From the NCBI RefSeq assembly GCF_003696305.1, contig NZ_RFFK01000009.1, positions 1 through 64,000 of the forward strand: a stretch of 64,000 bases of DNA, read 5' to 3'. How positions within the stretch are numbered: position 1 is the stretch's first letter; the number at the start of each line of letters is the position of its first letter. The translations under genes and the position numbers were made by a program. Under the pieces are notes generated by a model. The model did not search any database, was not told where the DNA came from, and saw only the letters and a list, made by a program, of their open reading frames with translations. Below are positions 8,270 through 16,113 of the stretch, one piece after another. The DNA comes from Pseudomonas sp. AOB-7. GTDB taxonomy: Bacteria; Pseudomonadota; Gammaproteobacteria; Pseudomonadales; Pseudomonadaceae.

Positions 8270-10005
8270 TGCAACGCCCGCCTGGTACTCAGCGGATCCA
8301 GCTGGCGCAGCGCCTGGTAGTGGCTGACGAACACCTGGCCGCCGAAACGCTGGAGAAAGTCCGAGCGGCCGAGCTGGTCCATCACCGGCCCCTTGACCTC
8401 CGACAGGTGCAGCTGCACCCCGGCGGCGCGCAGGCGCTCGGCGATGGCCTCCAGCGACTCCAGGGCGCTGGCGTCGATCAGGTTGATCCCCGGGCACATC
8501 AGCACCAGGTGACGCACCTGCGGCCGCGCGGCGACCAGCGCGGCGACGCGGTCCTCGAGATAACGCGCATTGGGAAAATACAGGCTCTCGTCGACCCGCA
8601 GCGACAGCACGCTGGGGCTCTCGATCACCTGGAAGCGCTCGACGTTGCGAAAGTGCTCGCTGCCCGGCACCTGGCCGACCACCGCGATATGCGGGCGGCT
8701 GGTGCGCCAGAGAAACAGCAGCAGCGACAGGCCGACGCCGAGGACGATGCCGGTCTCGACGCCGAGCAGCAGCACCGCGGCCAGGGTCGCCGCCTGCGCC
8801 GCGCCGTCCTGCCGCGAATAGCGCCAGGTGCGCGCCAGCCCGCGCAGGTCGATCAGCCCCCACACCGCGACGACGATGATCGCCGCCAGCGCCGCCTGCG
8901 GCAGCCGCTGCAGCAGCGGCGCCAGCAGCAGCGCGCCGAGGGCGATGCCGACGGCGCTGAACACCCCGGCCATGGGCGTCCGCGCGCCGGCCTCGAAGTT
9001 GACCTGGGAACGGGCGATGCCGCCGGTCACCGGCAGGCCGCCGCTGAAGGCCGCCGCCAGGTTGGCCGCGCCGAGGCCGAGCAGCTCGCTGTCCGGCTCG
9101 ATACGCTGGCGCCGCCTGGCCGCCAGGGTCTGCGCCACCGCCATCGACTCGACGAAGCCCACCAGGCTGATCAGCAGCGCCGCCGGCAGCAGCTGCCGCG
9201 CCAGCTCGAGATCCAGCGACGGCAGGCTCGGTGCCGGCAGGCCGGCGGCGATGCTGCCGACCACCCGCACGCCGCGCTCATCCAGTTGCCACAGCCAGAC
9301 CGCGCCGGTGGCCAGGATCATCGCCAGCACCGGCGCCGCCCGGCTCAGGTTGCCGGCCCAGGCCTGGTCCAGGCCGCAGCGTTGCAACAGCGGCGGCAAG
9401 CCGCGCCGCGCCCAGAACAGCAGCACCAGGCAGCCGACGCCGAGCAGCAGGGTCGGCCCGTGACTGACCGGCAGGCCCCGCGCCAGCGCCGGCAGCAGTT
9501 GGCCCAGGGTCGCGCCGGCGGCGGCGATGCCGAGCAGCGGCGCCAGCTGGCCGAGGACGATCAGCAGGGCGGCGCCGCTGATAAAGCCGGAGATCACCGG
9601 ATGGCTGAGAAAGTTGGCGATAAAGCCCAGGCGCAGCAGCGCCATGCCACAGAGCAGCCCGCCGGACAGCAGCGCCAGCAGCAGGGCGGCGCCGGCGTAC
9701 TCGGCGCTGCCGGCGGGAAACAGCGGCTGCAGGGCCGCCGCGGTCATCAGCGAGACCACCGCCACCGGGCCCACGGCCAGGGTGCGGCTGCTGCCGAACA
9801 GGGCATAGGCCAGCAACGGCAGCATGCTGGCGTAGAGCCCGGCAGCCGGTGGCAGGCCGGCGAGCATGGCGTAGGCCAGGCTCTGCGGGATCAGCAGCAG
9901 GGTGACGATCAGCGCCGCCAGGGCATCGCCGGCCGCGGTCTGCCGATCGTAGTGCCGGCCCCACTCCAGCCAGGGCAGCCAACGGCGCAGCGACGAGGCT
10001 TTCAT
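8257..10005 (-). CDS. SulP-family anion transporter with C-terminal STAS domain
   Basis: The 582-residue membrane protein has multiple hydrophobic segments from about residue 25 to 420, with the SulP signature region (TLLLIPQSLAYAMLAGLPP) in the first. A STAS domain follows at about residues 440-560 (SLRVDESLYFPNARYLEDRV and GINLIDASALESLEAIAERL). SulP proteins exchange or import sulfate, bicarbonate or other oxyanions. It is the last gene of the sulfur operon and its ATG overlaps the stop of the upstream persulfide dioxygenase-like gene by 4 bp, implying translational coupling. The likely cargo is therefore a product of persulfide oxidation such as sulfite, thiosulfate or sulfate, but this is inference. 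Confidence 0.85.
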   Translation of the reverse strand: MKASSLRRWLPWLEWGRHYDRQTAAGDALAALIVTLLLIPQSLAYAMLAGLPPAAGLYASMLPLLAYALFGSSRTLAVGPVAVVSLMTAAALQPLFPAGSAEYAGAALLLALLSGGLLCGMALLRLGFIANFLSHPVISGFISGAALLIVLGQLAPLLGIAAAGATLGQLLPALARGLPVSHGPTLLLGVGCLVLLFWARRGLPPLLQRCGLDQAWAGNLSRAAPVLAMILATGAVWLWQLDERGVRVVGSIAAGLPAPSLPSLDLELARQLLPAALLISLVGFVESMAVAQTLAARRRQRIEPDSELLGLGAANLAAAFSGGLPVTGGIARSQVNFEAGARTPMAGVFSAVGIALGALLLAPLLQRLPQAALAAIIVVAVWGLIDLRGLARTWRYSRQDGAAQAATLAAVLLLGVETGIVLGVGLSLLLFLWRTSRPHIAVVGQVPGSEHFRNVERFQVIESPSVLSLRVDESLYFPNARYLEDRVAALVAARPQVRHLVLMCPGINLIDASALESLEAIAERLRAAGVQLHLSEVKGPVMDQLGRSDFLQRFGGQVFVSHYQALRQLDPLSTRRALQAGR

Positions 10006-10865
10006 AGGCGGTCCAGGGGAATCTTCAGGTAGCGCACGCCGTTGTCCTCGGCCGGCGGCAGCTGCCCGGCGCGCATATTGACCTGCACCGCCGGCAGCAT
10101 CAGGGTCGGCACCTCCAGCGTGGCATCGCGCGCCTGGCGCATGGCGACGAAGGCGTCCTCGCCGATGCCCTCGTGCACGTGCAGGTTGTGCGCGCGCTGC
10201 TCGGCCACCGTGGTCTCGCAGCAGAAATCGGCGCGCCCCGGCGCCTTGTAGTCGTGGCAGAGAAACAGGCGGGTGGCGTCCGGCAGTTCGAACAGGCGGC
10301 GGATCGAACGGTACAGGGTGCGTGCATCGCCGCCGGGAAAATCGCAGCGCGCCGTGCCGTAGTCCGGCATGAACAGGGTGTCGCCGACGAAGACGGCGTC
10401 GCCGATCACGTAGCTCATGCAGGCCGGCGTGTGCCCCGGGGTGTGCAGGGCGAAGGCCTCGATGGCGCCGATCTGGAAGCGCTCGCCGTCGCGCAGCAGG
10501 CGGTCGAACTGGGAACCGTCGGTGGCGAATTCGCGGCCGGCGTTGAACAGCTGGCCGAAGGTGCTCTGCACCTGGGTGATGCGCTCGCCGATGGCCAGCC
10601 GGCCGCCCAGCTCGCGCTGCAGGTAGGGCGCGGCCGACAGATGGTCGGCGTGCACATGGGTTTCCAGCAGCCAGTCCACCGTCAGGCCCTGCTCGCGCAC
10701 ATGGGCGACGATGCGGGCGGCGCCGGCATGCGAGGTACGCCCGGCGGCCGGGTCGTAGTCCAGCACCGAATCGACGATGGCGCAGCGGCGGCTGGACGGG
10801 TCGGCGACCACGTAGCTGTAGGTGAAGGTGGCGGGATCGAAGAAGGGGGTGATGACGGGCGACAT
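10002..10865 (-). CDS. Persulfide dioxygenase-like metallo-beta-lactamase fold protein (Blh/ETHE1 type)
   Basis: The 287-residue protein is related to Blh and ETHE1, non-heme iron persulfide dioxygenases that oxidise glutathione persulfide to sulfite. The metal motif TH70-V-H72-A-D74-H75 is followed by His145 in HTPGHT, Asp162 in GDTLF and His204 in CHDY. The TARCDFPGGD segment is characteristic of the Blh/PDO branch. No rhodanese domain is attached. It sits in an operon with a BigR-like sensor, YeeE/YedE halves and DUF2892, the same partners found around blh in Xylella and Agrobacterium, and is followed with a 4-bp overlap by SulP. Confidence 0.87.
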   Translation of the reverse strand: MSPVITPFFDPATFTYSYVVADPSSRRCAIVDSVLDYDPAAGRTSHAGAARIVAHVREQGLTVDWLLETHVHADHLSAAPYLQRELGGRLAIGERITQVQSTFGQLFNAGREFATDGSQFDRLLRDGERFQIGAIEAFALHTPGHTPACMSYVIGDAVFVGDTLFMPDYGTARCDFPGGDARTLYRSIRRLFELPDATRLFLCHDYKAPGRADFCCETTVAEQRAHNLHVHEGIGEDAFVAMRQARDATLEVPTLMLPAVQVNMRAGQLPPAEDNGVRYLKIPLDRL

Positions 10866-10910
10866 GCCGGCTCCCGGGCGGACGACGGCGAGTCGCCCGC
10901 CCCCTGCGAT

Positions 10911-11102
10911 TCAGGATTTGGATTTACAAGTATTGACGCCTAACAGCGGATAGGCCGGACAGAAGCGGAAGATTCCGCTGGCCAGCGGCAGCAGGCCGAT
11001 CCAGCCCCACAGGCCGATCACGCCGGACAGGCTGAGGCCGATCAGGATCAGCCCGGCGGCGATGCGTAGGCTGCGGTCGAGGTTCCCTACGTTGCGTTGC
11101 AT
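10911..11102 (-). CDS. DUF2892 small inner-membrane protein
   Basis: The 63-residue protein starts MQRNVGNLDRSLRIAAG and has two hydrophobic helices (about 12-30 and 33-48), then FCPAYPLLGVNT, the DUF2892 signature also found in the membrane part of YgaP rhodanese. A purine-rich AGGAGG precedes the ATG at 11102. The FCPAYP cysteine and the terminal NTC cysteine may handle sulfane sulfur; this is inference. It lies between the half-permease genes and the persulfide dioxygenase gene and is almost certainly cotranscribed with them. Confidence 0.85.
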   Translation of the reverse strand: MQRNVGNLDRSLRIAAGLILIGLSLSGVIGLWGWIGLLPLASGIFRFCPAYPLLGVNTCKSKS

Positions 11103-11116
11103 GATGACCTCCTCGG

Positions 11117-11536
11117 TCAGTGGCCGCGCCGGCCCTCCAGCGCGGCAAAGATCAGCATCCCGGCGAGCAGCGCGGCGACGAACAGCGGTGCCTGCCAGTG
11201 CCCGCTGAGCAGGATGGCCACGGCCGGCCCCGGGCAAATGCCGGCGATGCCCCAGCCGAGGCCGAACAGCAGGCTGCCGCCGACCAACCGGACATCCAGC
11301 TCGCGCCGCCTCGGCAATTGCATGGCGCCGCCCAGCAGCGCGCGGGAACGCCTGCCCGCCAGGTGCAGGGGCAGGGCCGCGACGGCGATGGCGCCGGCCA
11401 TCACCAGCGCCAGCGAGGGGTCCCAGGCGCCGGCCAGGTCGAGGAAGGCCAGCACCTTGGCCGGGTTGGCCATGCCGGCCAGCAACAACCCCAGGCCGAA
11501 CAGCAGGCCGCAGGCGAATGCACTGAGTCTGGCCAT
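11117..11536 (-). CDS. YeeE/YedE (DUF6691) half-permease, second subunit
   Basis: The 139-residue membrane protein has about four hydrophobic helices and the motif GIAGICPGPAV, typical of the PmpB-like half of split YeeE/YedE transporters. The ATG at 11536 lies 2 bp before the end of the upstream half gene, giving a compact pair. Full-length YeeE imports thiosulfate in E. coli and Spirochaeta; split forms occur next to BigR and Blh and are thought to move sulfur species. Its conserved cysteine and its partner's suggest the same chemistry. Confidence 0.82.
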   Translation of the reverse strand: MARLSAFACGLLFGLGLLLAGMANPAKVLAFLDLAGAWDPSLALVMAGAIAVAALPLHLAGRRSRALLGGAMQLPRRRELDVRLVGGSLLFGLGWGIAGICPGPAVAILLSGHWQAPLFVAALLAGMLIFAALEGRRGH

Positions 11537-11538
11537 GT

Positions 11539-11973
11539 TCAGCCCCCCAACAGATGACGCAGGACAAACACCGTGGCGAAACCCGCGGCCATGAAGCACA
11601 GGGTCGCCACCAGCGAGCGCGGCGACAGGCGGGCAATCCCGCATACGCCATGGCCGCTGGTGCAACCGCTGGCGTAGCGGGTGCCAATCCCCACCAGCAG
11701 GCCGGCGCCGATCAGCCCGAGGGCGCCGCTGTCGAACTCGATCGCCGGCAGGGCGGCGAACAGGCCCCACAGCACGGGCGCGACCAGCAGCCCGAGGAGA
11801 AACAGCGCCGCCTCGCCACGGCCCTGCGCGCCCGGCTGCAGCAGGCTGCCGAGCAGGCCGCTGATGCCGGCGATGCGGCCGTTGGCCAGGGCGAAGATGG
11901 CCGCCGCCAGGCCGATCAGCGCGCCGCCGGCCAGCGCGCTCCAGGGTGTGAAGGCGTTCCAGTCGATGCTCAT
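11539..11973 (-). CDS. YeeE/YedE half-permease, first subunit
   Basis: The 144-residue membrane protein carries the YeeE/YedE signature [19 protein letters not shown], whose cysteines correspond to the conserved sulfur-relay positions of thiosulfate transporters. It has four hydrophobic segments. The start ATG (11973) overlaps the stop of the ArsR-type regulator by 4 bp, and the second half gene follows 2 bp later. Together the halves approximate one full-length YeeE. Cargo could be thiosulfate, hydropersulfide or another reduced sulfur species. Confidence 0.83.
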   Translation of the reverse strand: MSIDWNAFTPWSALAGGALIGLAAAIFALANGRIAGISGLLGSLLQPGAQGRGEAALFLLGLLVAPVLWGLFAALPAIEFDSGALGLIGAGLLVGIGTRYASGCTSGHGVCGIARLSPRSLVATLCFMAAGFATVFVLRHLLGG

Positions 11974-12287
11974 TGCTCCTGGCCCTCGCAGAACAGCCGG
12001 TACAGCGTCTCGATCACCGCCAGCGCCGCCGGGCTGCTGATGCGGTAATGGATCTGCTTGCCGTCGCGGCGGGTTGCCACTAGGCCTTCGCGGCGCAGCA
12101 CGGCCAGCTGCTGCGACAGGGTCGGCTGCTGGATGCCGAGCAGCGCCTCCAGCTCGCTGACGTTGCGCTCGCCCTGGGCCAGCTGGCACAGCAGCAGCAG
12201 GCGGTCCGGGTTGGCCAGGGCCTTGAGCAGCTGGCCGGCGGCGTCGGCATTGGCGCGCAGCTGCTGGATATCGAGGGCGTCGGTCAT
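11970..12287 (-). CDS. ArsR-family persulfide sensor, BigR/SqrR type
   Basis: The 105-residue winged-helix repressor has its recognition helix at about residues 53-66 (QQPTLSQQLAVLRREG). Two cysteines, Cys34 and Cys100, are 66 residues apart. That spacing equals the Cys42-Cys108 pair of BigR and the Cys41-Cys107 pair of SqrR, which form a tetrasulfide or disulfide on contact with persulfides and release DNA. No arsenic-type CxC motif is present. It is the first gene of the leftward sulfur operon and overlaps the next gene by 4 bp. A perfect 11-bp inverted repeat lies 16 bp upstream of its start. Confidence 0.87.
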   Translation of the reverse strand: MTDALDIQQLRANADAAGQLLKALANPDRLLLLCQLAQGERNVSELEALLGIQQPTLSQQLAVLRREGLVATRRDGKQIHYRISSPAALAVIETLYRLFCEGQEQ

Positions 12288-12302
12288 GGCTACACCTTAG
12301 AC

Positions 12303-12334
12303 AAATACAATATGTATTTTTATATATTGTATTT
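12303..12334. promoter_or_regulatory. AT-rich operator of the persulfide sensor
   Basis: AAATACAATAT (12303-12313) and ATATTGTATTT (12324-12334) are perfect reverse complements with a 10-nt spacer. The run of A/T is striking in a GC-rich genome and overlaps the expected promoter of the operon. BigR operators are AT-rich palindromes of this type, so autorepression is likely. Confidence 0.75.
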
Positions 12335-12396
12335 TTGAAGAGTGTTAGCCAAGGCGACCAACGGTCAAGACGCAGCCTGGATGTACCGCCATAAAC

Positions 12397-12419
12397 GCAA
12401 AAACCCGCCGAAGCGGGTT
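12397..12419 (-). terminator. Rho-independent terminator of gcvH
   Basis: On the minus strand AACCCGC, the loop TTCG and GCGGGTT are followed by TTTGCG. It lies 20 bp beyond the gcvH stop and separates gcvH from the sulfur operon, so no downstream glycine-cleavage gene is read through. Confidence 0.85.
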
Positions 12420-12438
12420 CTCTGGGCGTTGCCGCCGA

Positions 12439-12828
12439 TCAGGAATCGGCGTCGGCAGCGGCCTGGTAGGCGGCGGCGTCGAGCAGCTTGTTCAGCTCGC
12501 CGGCATCGCTCGGCTTGAGCTTGAAGAACCAGCTGCCGTAGGGGTCGCTGTTGACGCTCTCGGGGCTGTCGGCCAGCGCCTCGTTGATCGCGATCACCTC
12601 GCCGCCGATCGGCGCGTAGATGTCGGAGGCGGCCTTGACCGACTCCACCACCCCGGCTTCCTGGCCGGCGTCCAGCTGCTTGCCGAGCTCCGGCAGCTCG
12701 ATGAACACCACATCACCGAGGGCTTCCTGGGCGTGGTCGGAAATGCCCACGGTCACGCTGCCGTCGGCCTCCAGGCGCGCCCACTCGTGGCTGGCGGCGT
12801 AACGCAGATCGGCGGGAATATTGCTCAT
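12439..12828 (-). CDS. gcvH: Glycine cleavage system H protein
   Basis: The 129-residue lipoyl carrier shuttles the aminomethyl group between the P, T and L components of the glycine cleavage complex. The lipoylation site is Lys65 in ESVKAASD, and the fold signature [21 protein letters not shown] is intact. Its start lies 94 bp after the stop of gcvT on the same strand, so the two are probably cotranscribed. A terminator follows, and gcvP, which normally completes the set, is not in the window. Confidence 0.96.
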   Translation of the reverse strand: MSNIPADLRYAASHEWARLEADGSVTVGISDHAQEALGDVVFIELPELGKQLDAGQEAGVVESVKAASDIYAPIGGEVIAINEALADSPESVNSDPYGSWFFKLKPSDAGELNKLLDAAAYQAAADADS

Positions 12829-12922
12829 GTGTCGTTCCTCGTAAGCGATGACGGCAAGCGGGCCGTCAGGACAATTTAGCAGGCCGCGGCGGGAGCGAAA
12901 GCCGGCGCCGTGGCCCGATGAA

Positions 12923-14020
12923 TCAGATCAGGGTTTTGCCGTTACGTACAAAGCTCGGCTTGACCACCCGCACCGGGTACCACTTACCACGGATTTCCAC
13001 TTCGGCGCGCTCGCCGGTGGCCGCCGGCACGCGGGCCAGGGCGATGGACTTGTTCAGCGTCGGCGAGAAGCTGCCGCTGGTGATCTCGCCGTCGCCGATG
13101 CCCTCGACGCGCACCACCTGATGCGCGCGCAGCACACCGCGCTCCTCCAGCACCAGGCCGACCAGCTTGCTCGGGCAACCGGCGGCGCGCTGCGCCTCCA
13201 GTGCGGCGCGGCCGATGAAGTCGCGCGCGGCCGGCTCCCAGGCGATGGTCCAGGCCAGGTTGGCGGCCAGCGGCGAGACGCTCTCGTCCATGTCCTGGCC
13301 GTAGAGGTTCATTCCCGCCTCCAGGCGCAGGGTGTCGCGCGCGCCGAGGCCGATGGGGGCGATGCCGGCGCCGACCAGTTCGTTGAGGAAGGCGACGACT
13401 TCGCTGGCCGGCAGGATGATCTCCAGGCCGTCCTCGCCGGTGTAGCCGGTGCGGGCGATAAACCAGTCGCCCTCGGGCAGGCCCTGGAACGGCTTGAGTT
13501 CGTGGATCAGCGCAGCGCGCGCCTGGGTCACCAGCTCGGCGACGCGGGCGCGGGCGCGCGGGCCCTGGATGGCGAGCATGGCCAGGTCGCGGCGCTCGCG
13601 CAGCTCGACGGCGAAATCGCCGGCCTGGGCGTGCATCCAGGCCAGGTCCTTGTCGCGGGTGCCGGCGTTGACCACCAGGCGATAGCCCTGCTCCTGGGAA
13701 GCAGAGCTGGTGAGGTAGACGATCAGGTCGTCGATCACCCCGCCCTGCTCGTTGAGCATGGCGCTGTACAGCGCCTTGCCGGCGCCCTCCAGGCGCGCCA
13801 CGTCGTTGGCCAGCAGGCGCTGCAGATAGGCCTGCGCCTGGCTGCCGGCGACGTCCACCACGCACATGTGCGAGACGTCGAACACGCCGCACTCGCGGCG
13901 CACCTGATGATGCTCCTCCACCTGCGAGCCGTAGTGCAGCGGCATGTCCCAGCCGCCGAAATCGACCATCTTGGCGCCTAGCGCCAGATGCAGGTCATAG
14001 AGGGGGGTACGCTGTCCCAT
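12923..14020 (-). CDS. gcvT: Aminomethyltransferase (glycine cleavage T protein)
   Basis: The 365-residue tetrahydrofolate-dependent enzyme releases ammonia from the H-protein-bound intermediate and forms 5,10-methylene-THF. The start chosen is the ATG at 14020 ([31 protein letters not shown]), with GGAGA upstream; the frame stays open to 14155 but that part has no family similarity. Signature segments are [21 protein letters not shown] and [18 protein letters not shown] palindromic repeat element lies just upstream. Confidence 0.95.
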   Translation of the reverse strand: MGQRTPLYDLHLALGAKMVDFGGWDMPLHYGSQVEEHHQVRRECGVFDVSHMCVVDVAGSQAQAYLQRLLANDVARLEGAGKALYSAMLNEQGGVIDDLIVYLTSSASQEQGYRLVVNAGTRDKDLAWMHAQAGDFAVELRERRDLAMLAIQGPRARARVAELVTQARAALIHELKPFQGLPEGDWFIARTGYTGEDGLEIILPASEVVAFLNELVGAGIAPIGLGARDTLRLEAGMNLYGQDMDESVSPLAANLAWTIAWEPAARDFIGRAALEAQRAAGCPSKLVGLVLEERGVLRAHQVVRVEGIGDGEITSGSFSPTLNKSIALARVPAATGERAEVEIRGKWYPVRVVKPSFVRNGKTLI

Positions 14021-14331
14021 GGGTGTCTCCTTCCGGGCTTGGCGAAGCGATTCAGAGCACCTAGAAGCTACCTGCGTTGCCATTGCTGCGTTGAAAGCAG
14101 GTTCGAAATGCTCATGTACAAAAGTACATTCCGCTTTCTCTCCCGCTTTACTCACTGGTGCTCGCCCTTCGGGCCAGCCTTACGGCTGTTACTCCCGCTG
14201 GTCGTTGCGCCTTGCACTGGCGGCCTCGGCTACGCTTCTAGACGAATCTTGCCGGGTTACCCGGCTCGCGAATGGCGCGCATTGTAGCCGCAAGGTCGGC
14301 AGGGGTCATCCTGACCGAAGGTCGCCCTCGG
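14021..14331. other. Intergenic region upstream of gcvT (311 bp)
   Basis: No gene was recognised. Most of the region is a palindromic repeat element (about 14050-14248). On the minus strand a TACAAT hexamer at about 14283-14288 could be a -10 box for gcvT, but no convincing -35 was seen. I looked for the conserved tandem cores of a glycine riboswitch and did not find them. Confidence 0.5.
14050..14248. repeat. Palindromic intergenic repeat element, copy A
   Basis: The ends form inverted repeats: CTAGAAGC (14061-14068) with GCTTCTAG (14234-14241), framed by GATTC and GAATC. The segment 14068-14140 aligns, at roughly four of five positions by eye, with the minus strand of 26478-26551, which is part of a second element. 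Shared landmarks include CTACCTGCGTTG, AAATGCTCAT and TCCGCTTTCTC. Copy A carries about 70 bp of extra internal sequence relative to copy B. It contains no transposase, so it is a miniature palindromic element of unknown mobility. Confidence 0.6.
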
Positions 14332-15948
14332 TTAGCCGATCCGCCGCGCCGAACGGCGGATCAGCAGGATCACCGGCAGCAGGCCGACCAGTATCAGGGT
14401 CAGCGCCGGCAACGCTGCGCGCGCCCATTCGCCTTCGCTGGTCATCTCGAATACCCGCACCGACAGGGTGTCCCAGCCGAAGGGGCGCATCAGCAGGGTG
14501 GCCGGCATTTCCTTGAGCACGTCGACGAACACCAGCAGCGCAGCGGACAGGGTGCCCGGCAGCAGCAGCGGCAGATAGACCCGCAAGAACAGGCCGACGC
14601 CGCCGACGCCGAGGCTGCGCGAGGCCTCCGGCAGCGACGGGCGGATGCGCGCCAGGCTGGTTTCCAGCGGGCCGAAGGCCACCGCCATGAAGCGGATCAG
14701 GTAGGCCACCAGCAGCGCCGCCAGGCTGCCCAGCAACAGCGGCTTGCCGGCGCCGCCCAGGGCGCCGGACAGCGGAATCACCAGTTCGCGGTCGAGGAAG
14801 CTGAACGCCAGCATGATCGCCACCGCCAGCACCGAGCCCGGCAGGGCGTAGCCGATATTGCCCAGGGCCACGCCGACGCGCACCCCGCGGGTCGGCGCCT
14901 GGCGCCGGGCGAAGGCCAGCAGCATGGCCACCGCGACCGTGATCAGCGCCGCCATGCCGCCCAGGTAGAGGCTGTGCAGGATCAGCCCGGCGTAGCGCTC
15001 GTCGAGGTCGAAGCGGCCGCGCTGCCAGAACCACACCAGCAGCTGCAGCAGCGGAATGACGAAGGCGCAGGCGAACACCAGGCCGCACCAGGCGCTGGCG
15101 GCGAACGCCTGCCAGCCGTGCAGCTGGTACAGCGCCTGGCCGCGCGGGCGTTCGTTGGCCGGCCGCGCGGCACCGCGGGCGCGGCGCTCGCCATAGAGCA
15201 CCAGGGCCACGGCCAGCAGCAGCAGGCTGGCCAGCTGGGTGGCGCTGGTCAGGCTGTAGAAGCTGTACCAGGTCTTGTAGATGGCGGTGGTGAAGGTGTC
15301 GAAGTTGAACACCGACACCGCGCCGAAATCGGCCAGGGTCTCCATGATCGCCAGGGCCAGGCCAGCGCCGATGGCCGGCCGCGCCATGGGCAGGGCGACG
15401 CGCCAGAAGGCCTGCCAGGGACTCTGCCCGAGCACCCGCGCGGCCTCCATCAGGCCCTTGCCCTGGGCCAGGAAGGCGCCGCGGGCGAGCAGGTAGACGT
15501 AGGGGTAGAACACCAGCACCAGGACGATGATCACCCCGCCGGTGGAGCGCACCCGCGGCAGGCGCAGGCCGCTGCCGAACCACTCGCGCAGCAGGCTCTG
15601 CAGCGGCCCGGCGAAATCCAGCAGGCCGACGAAGACGAAGGCCAGCACATAGGCGGGAATGGCGAAGGGCAGCATCAGCGCCCAGTCTAGCCAGCGCCGC
15701 CCGGGAAACTCGCAGAGGCTGGTGAGCCAGGCCAGGCTGACGCCGAGCAGGGTCACGCCGATGCCGACGCCGAGTACCAGGGTCAGGGTATTGCCGATCA
15801 GCCGCGCCATCTGCGTCTGCCACAGGTGCGCCCAGATCTGCGTGTCCACCTCGTGCCAGCTGAGCAGCAGCACCGACAGCGGCAACAGCACCAGCAGGGC
15901 AACGGCGAAGACGATGGGGTACCAGCGACGCTGGACGGGATGCGGCAC
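14332..15948 (-). CDS. Fe(III) ABC transporter permease, FbpB/HitB-like
   Basis: The 538-residue inner-membrane protein is a fused double permease with about twelve hydrophobic segments and two binding-protein-dependent transport (EAA) loops: EAARVLGQSPWQAFWRVALP near residue 190 and EASRSLGVGGVGLFLRVYLP near residue 440. This duplicated form is typical of periplasmic ferric-iron uptake systems (HitB, SfuB, FbpB). Its substrate-binding partner lies 165 bp upstream, but no ATPase gene is adjacent, so the energising subunit must be encoded elsewhere. Confidence 0.9.
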   Translation of the reverse strand: MPHPVQRRWYPIVFAVALLVLLPLSVLLLSWHEVDTQIWAHLWQTQMARLIGNTLTLVLGVGIGVTLLGVSLAWLTSLCEFPGRRWLDWALMLPFAIPAYVLAFVFVGLLDFAGPLQSLLREWFGSGLRLPRVRSTGGVIIVLVLVFYPYVYLLARGAFLAQGKGLMEAARVLGQSPWQAFWRVALPMARPAIGAGLALAIMETLADFGAVSVFNFDTFTTAIYKTWYSFYSLTSATQLASLLLLAVALVLYGERRARGAARPANERPRGQALYQLHGWQAFAASAWCGLVFACAFVIPLLQLLVWFWQRGRFDLDERYAGLILHSLYLGGMAALITVAVAMLLAFARRQAPTRGVRVGVALGNIGYALPGSVLAVAIMLAFSFLDRELVIPLSGALGGAGKPLLLGSLAALLVAYLIRFMAVAFGPLETSLARIRPSLPEASRSLGVGGVGLFLRVYLPLLLPGTLSAALLVFVDVLKEMPATLLMRPFGWDTLSVRVFEMTSEGEWARAALPALTLILVGLLPVILLIRRSARRIG

Positions 15949-15963
15949 GCGGATTCCTCGACG

Positions 15964-15999
15964 GCGGAAAAGACGACGCCCCGGCTGGGCGGGGCGTCG
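15964..15999 (-). terminator. Hairpin between the Fe(III)-binding protein and permease genes
   Basis: CGACGCCCC (15974-15982) pairs perfectly with GGGGCGTCG (15991-15999); on the minus strand the stem is followed by TCTTTTCC. It lies between the binding-protein stop and the permease start, so it could attenuate read-through and make the permease less abundant than the binding protein. Confidence 0.6.
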
Positions 16000-16007
16000 A
16001 AGTAAAA

Positions 16008-16109
16008 CAGCTGCAAGCTTCAGGCTGCAAGCGCGGGCGCTACCCAGAGCTCGATGGGTATCGCTGCGCTCAACCCATCCTGGAGCCTCTTACTTGAAGC
16101 TTGCGGCTG
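16008..16109. repeat. Composite inverted repeat between the Fe(III) transport genes
   Basis: CAGCTGCAAGCTTCAGG (16008-16024) faces CTTGAAGCTTGCGGCTG (16093-16109) with 15 of 17 positions complementary. Nested inside is GATGGGT (16053-16059) with ACCCATC (16073-16079). Both motifs resemble dispersed Pseudomonas intergenic repeats. With the hairpin at 15974-15999 they fill the gap between the two genes. Confidence 0.6.
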
Positions 16110-16113
16110 CCTC

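Noticed and set aside
14021..14331. A glycine riboswitch upstream of gcvT.
   Set aside because: The conserved tandem aptamer cores were not seen; the region is explained by the palindromic element.
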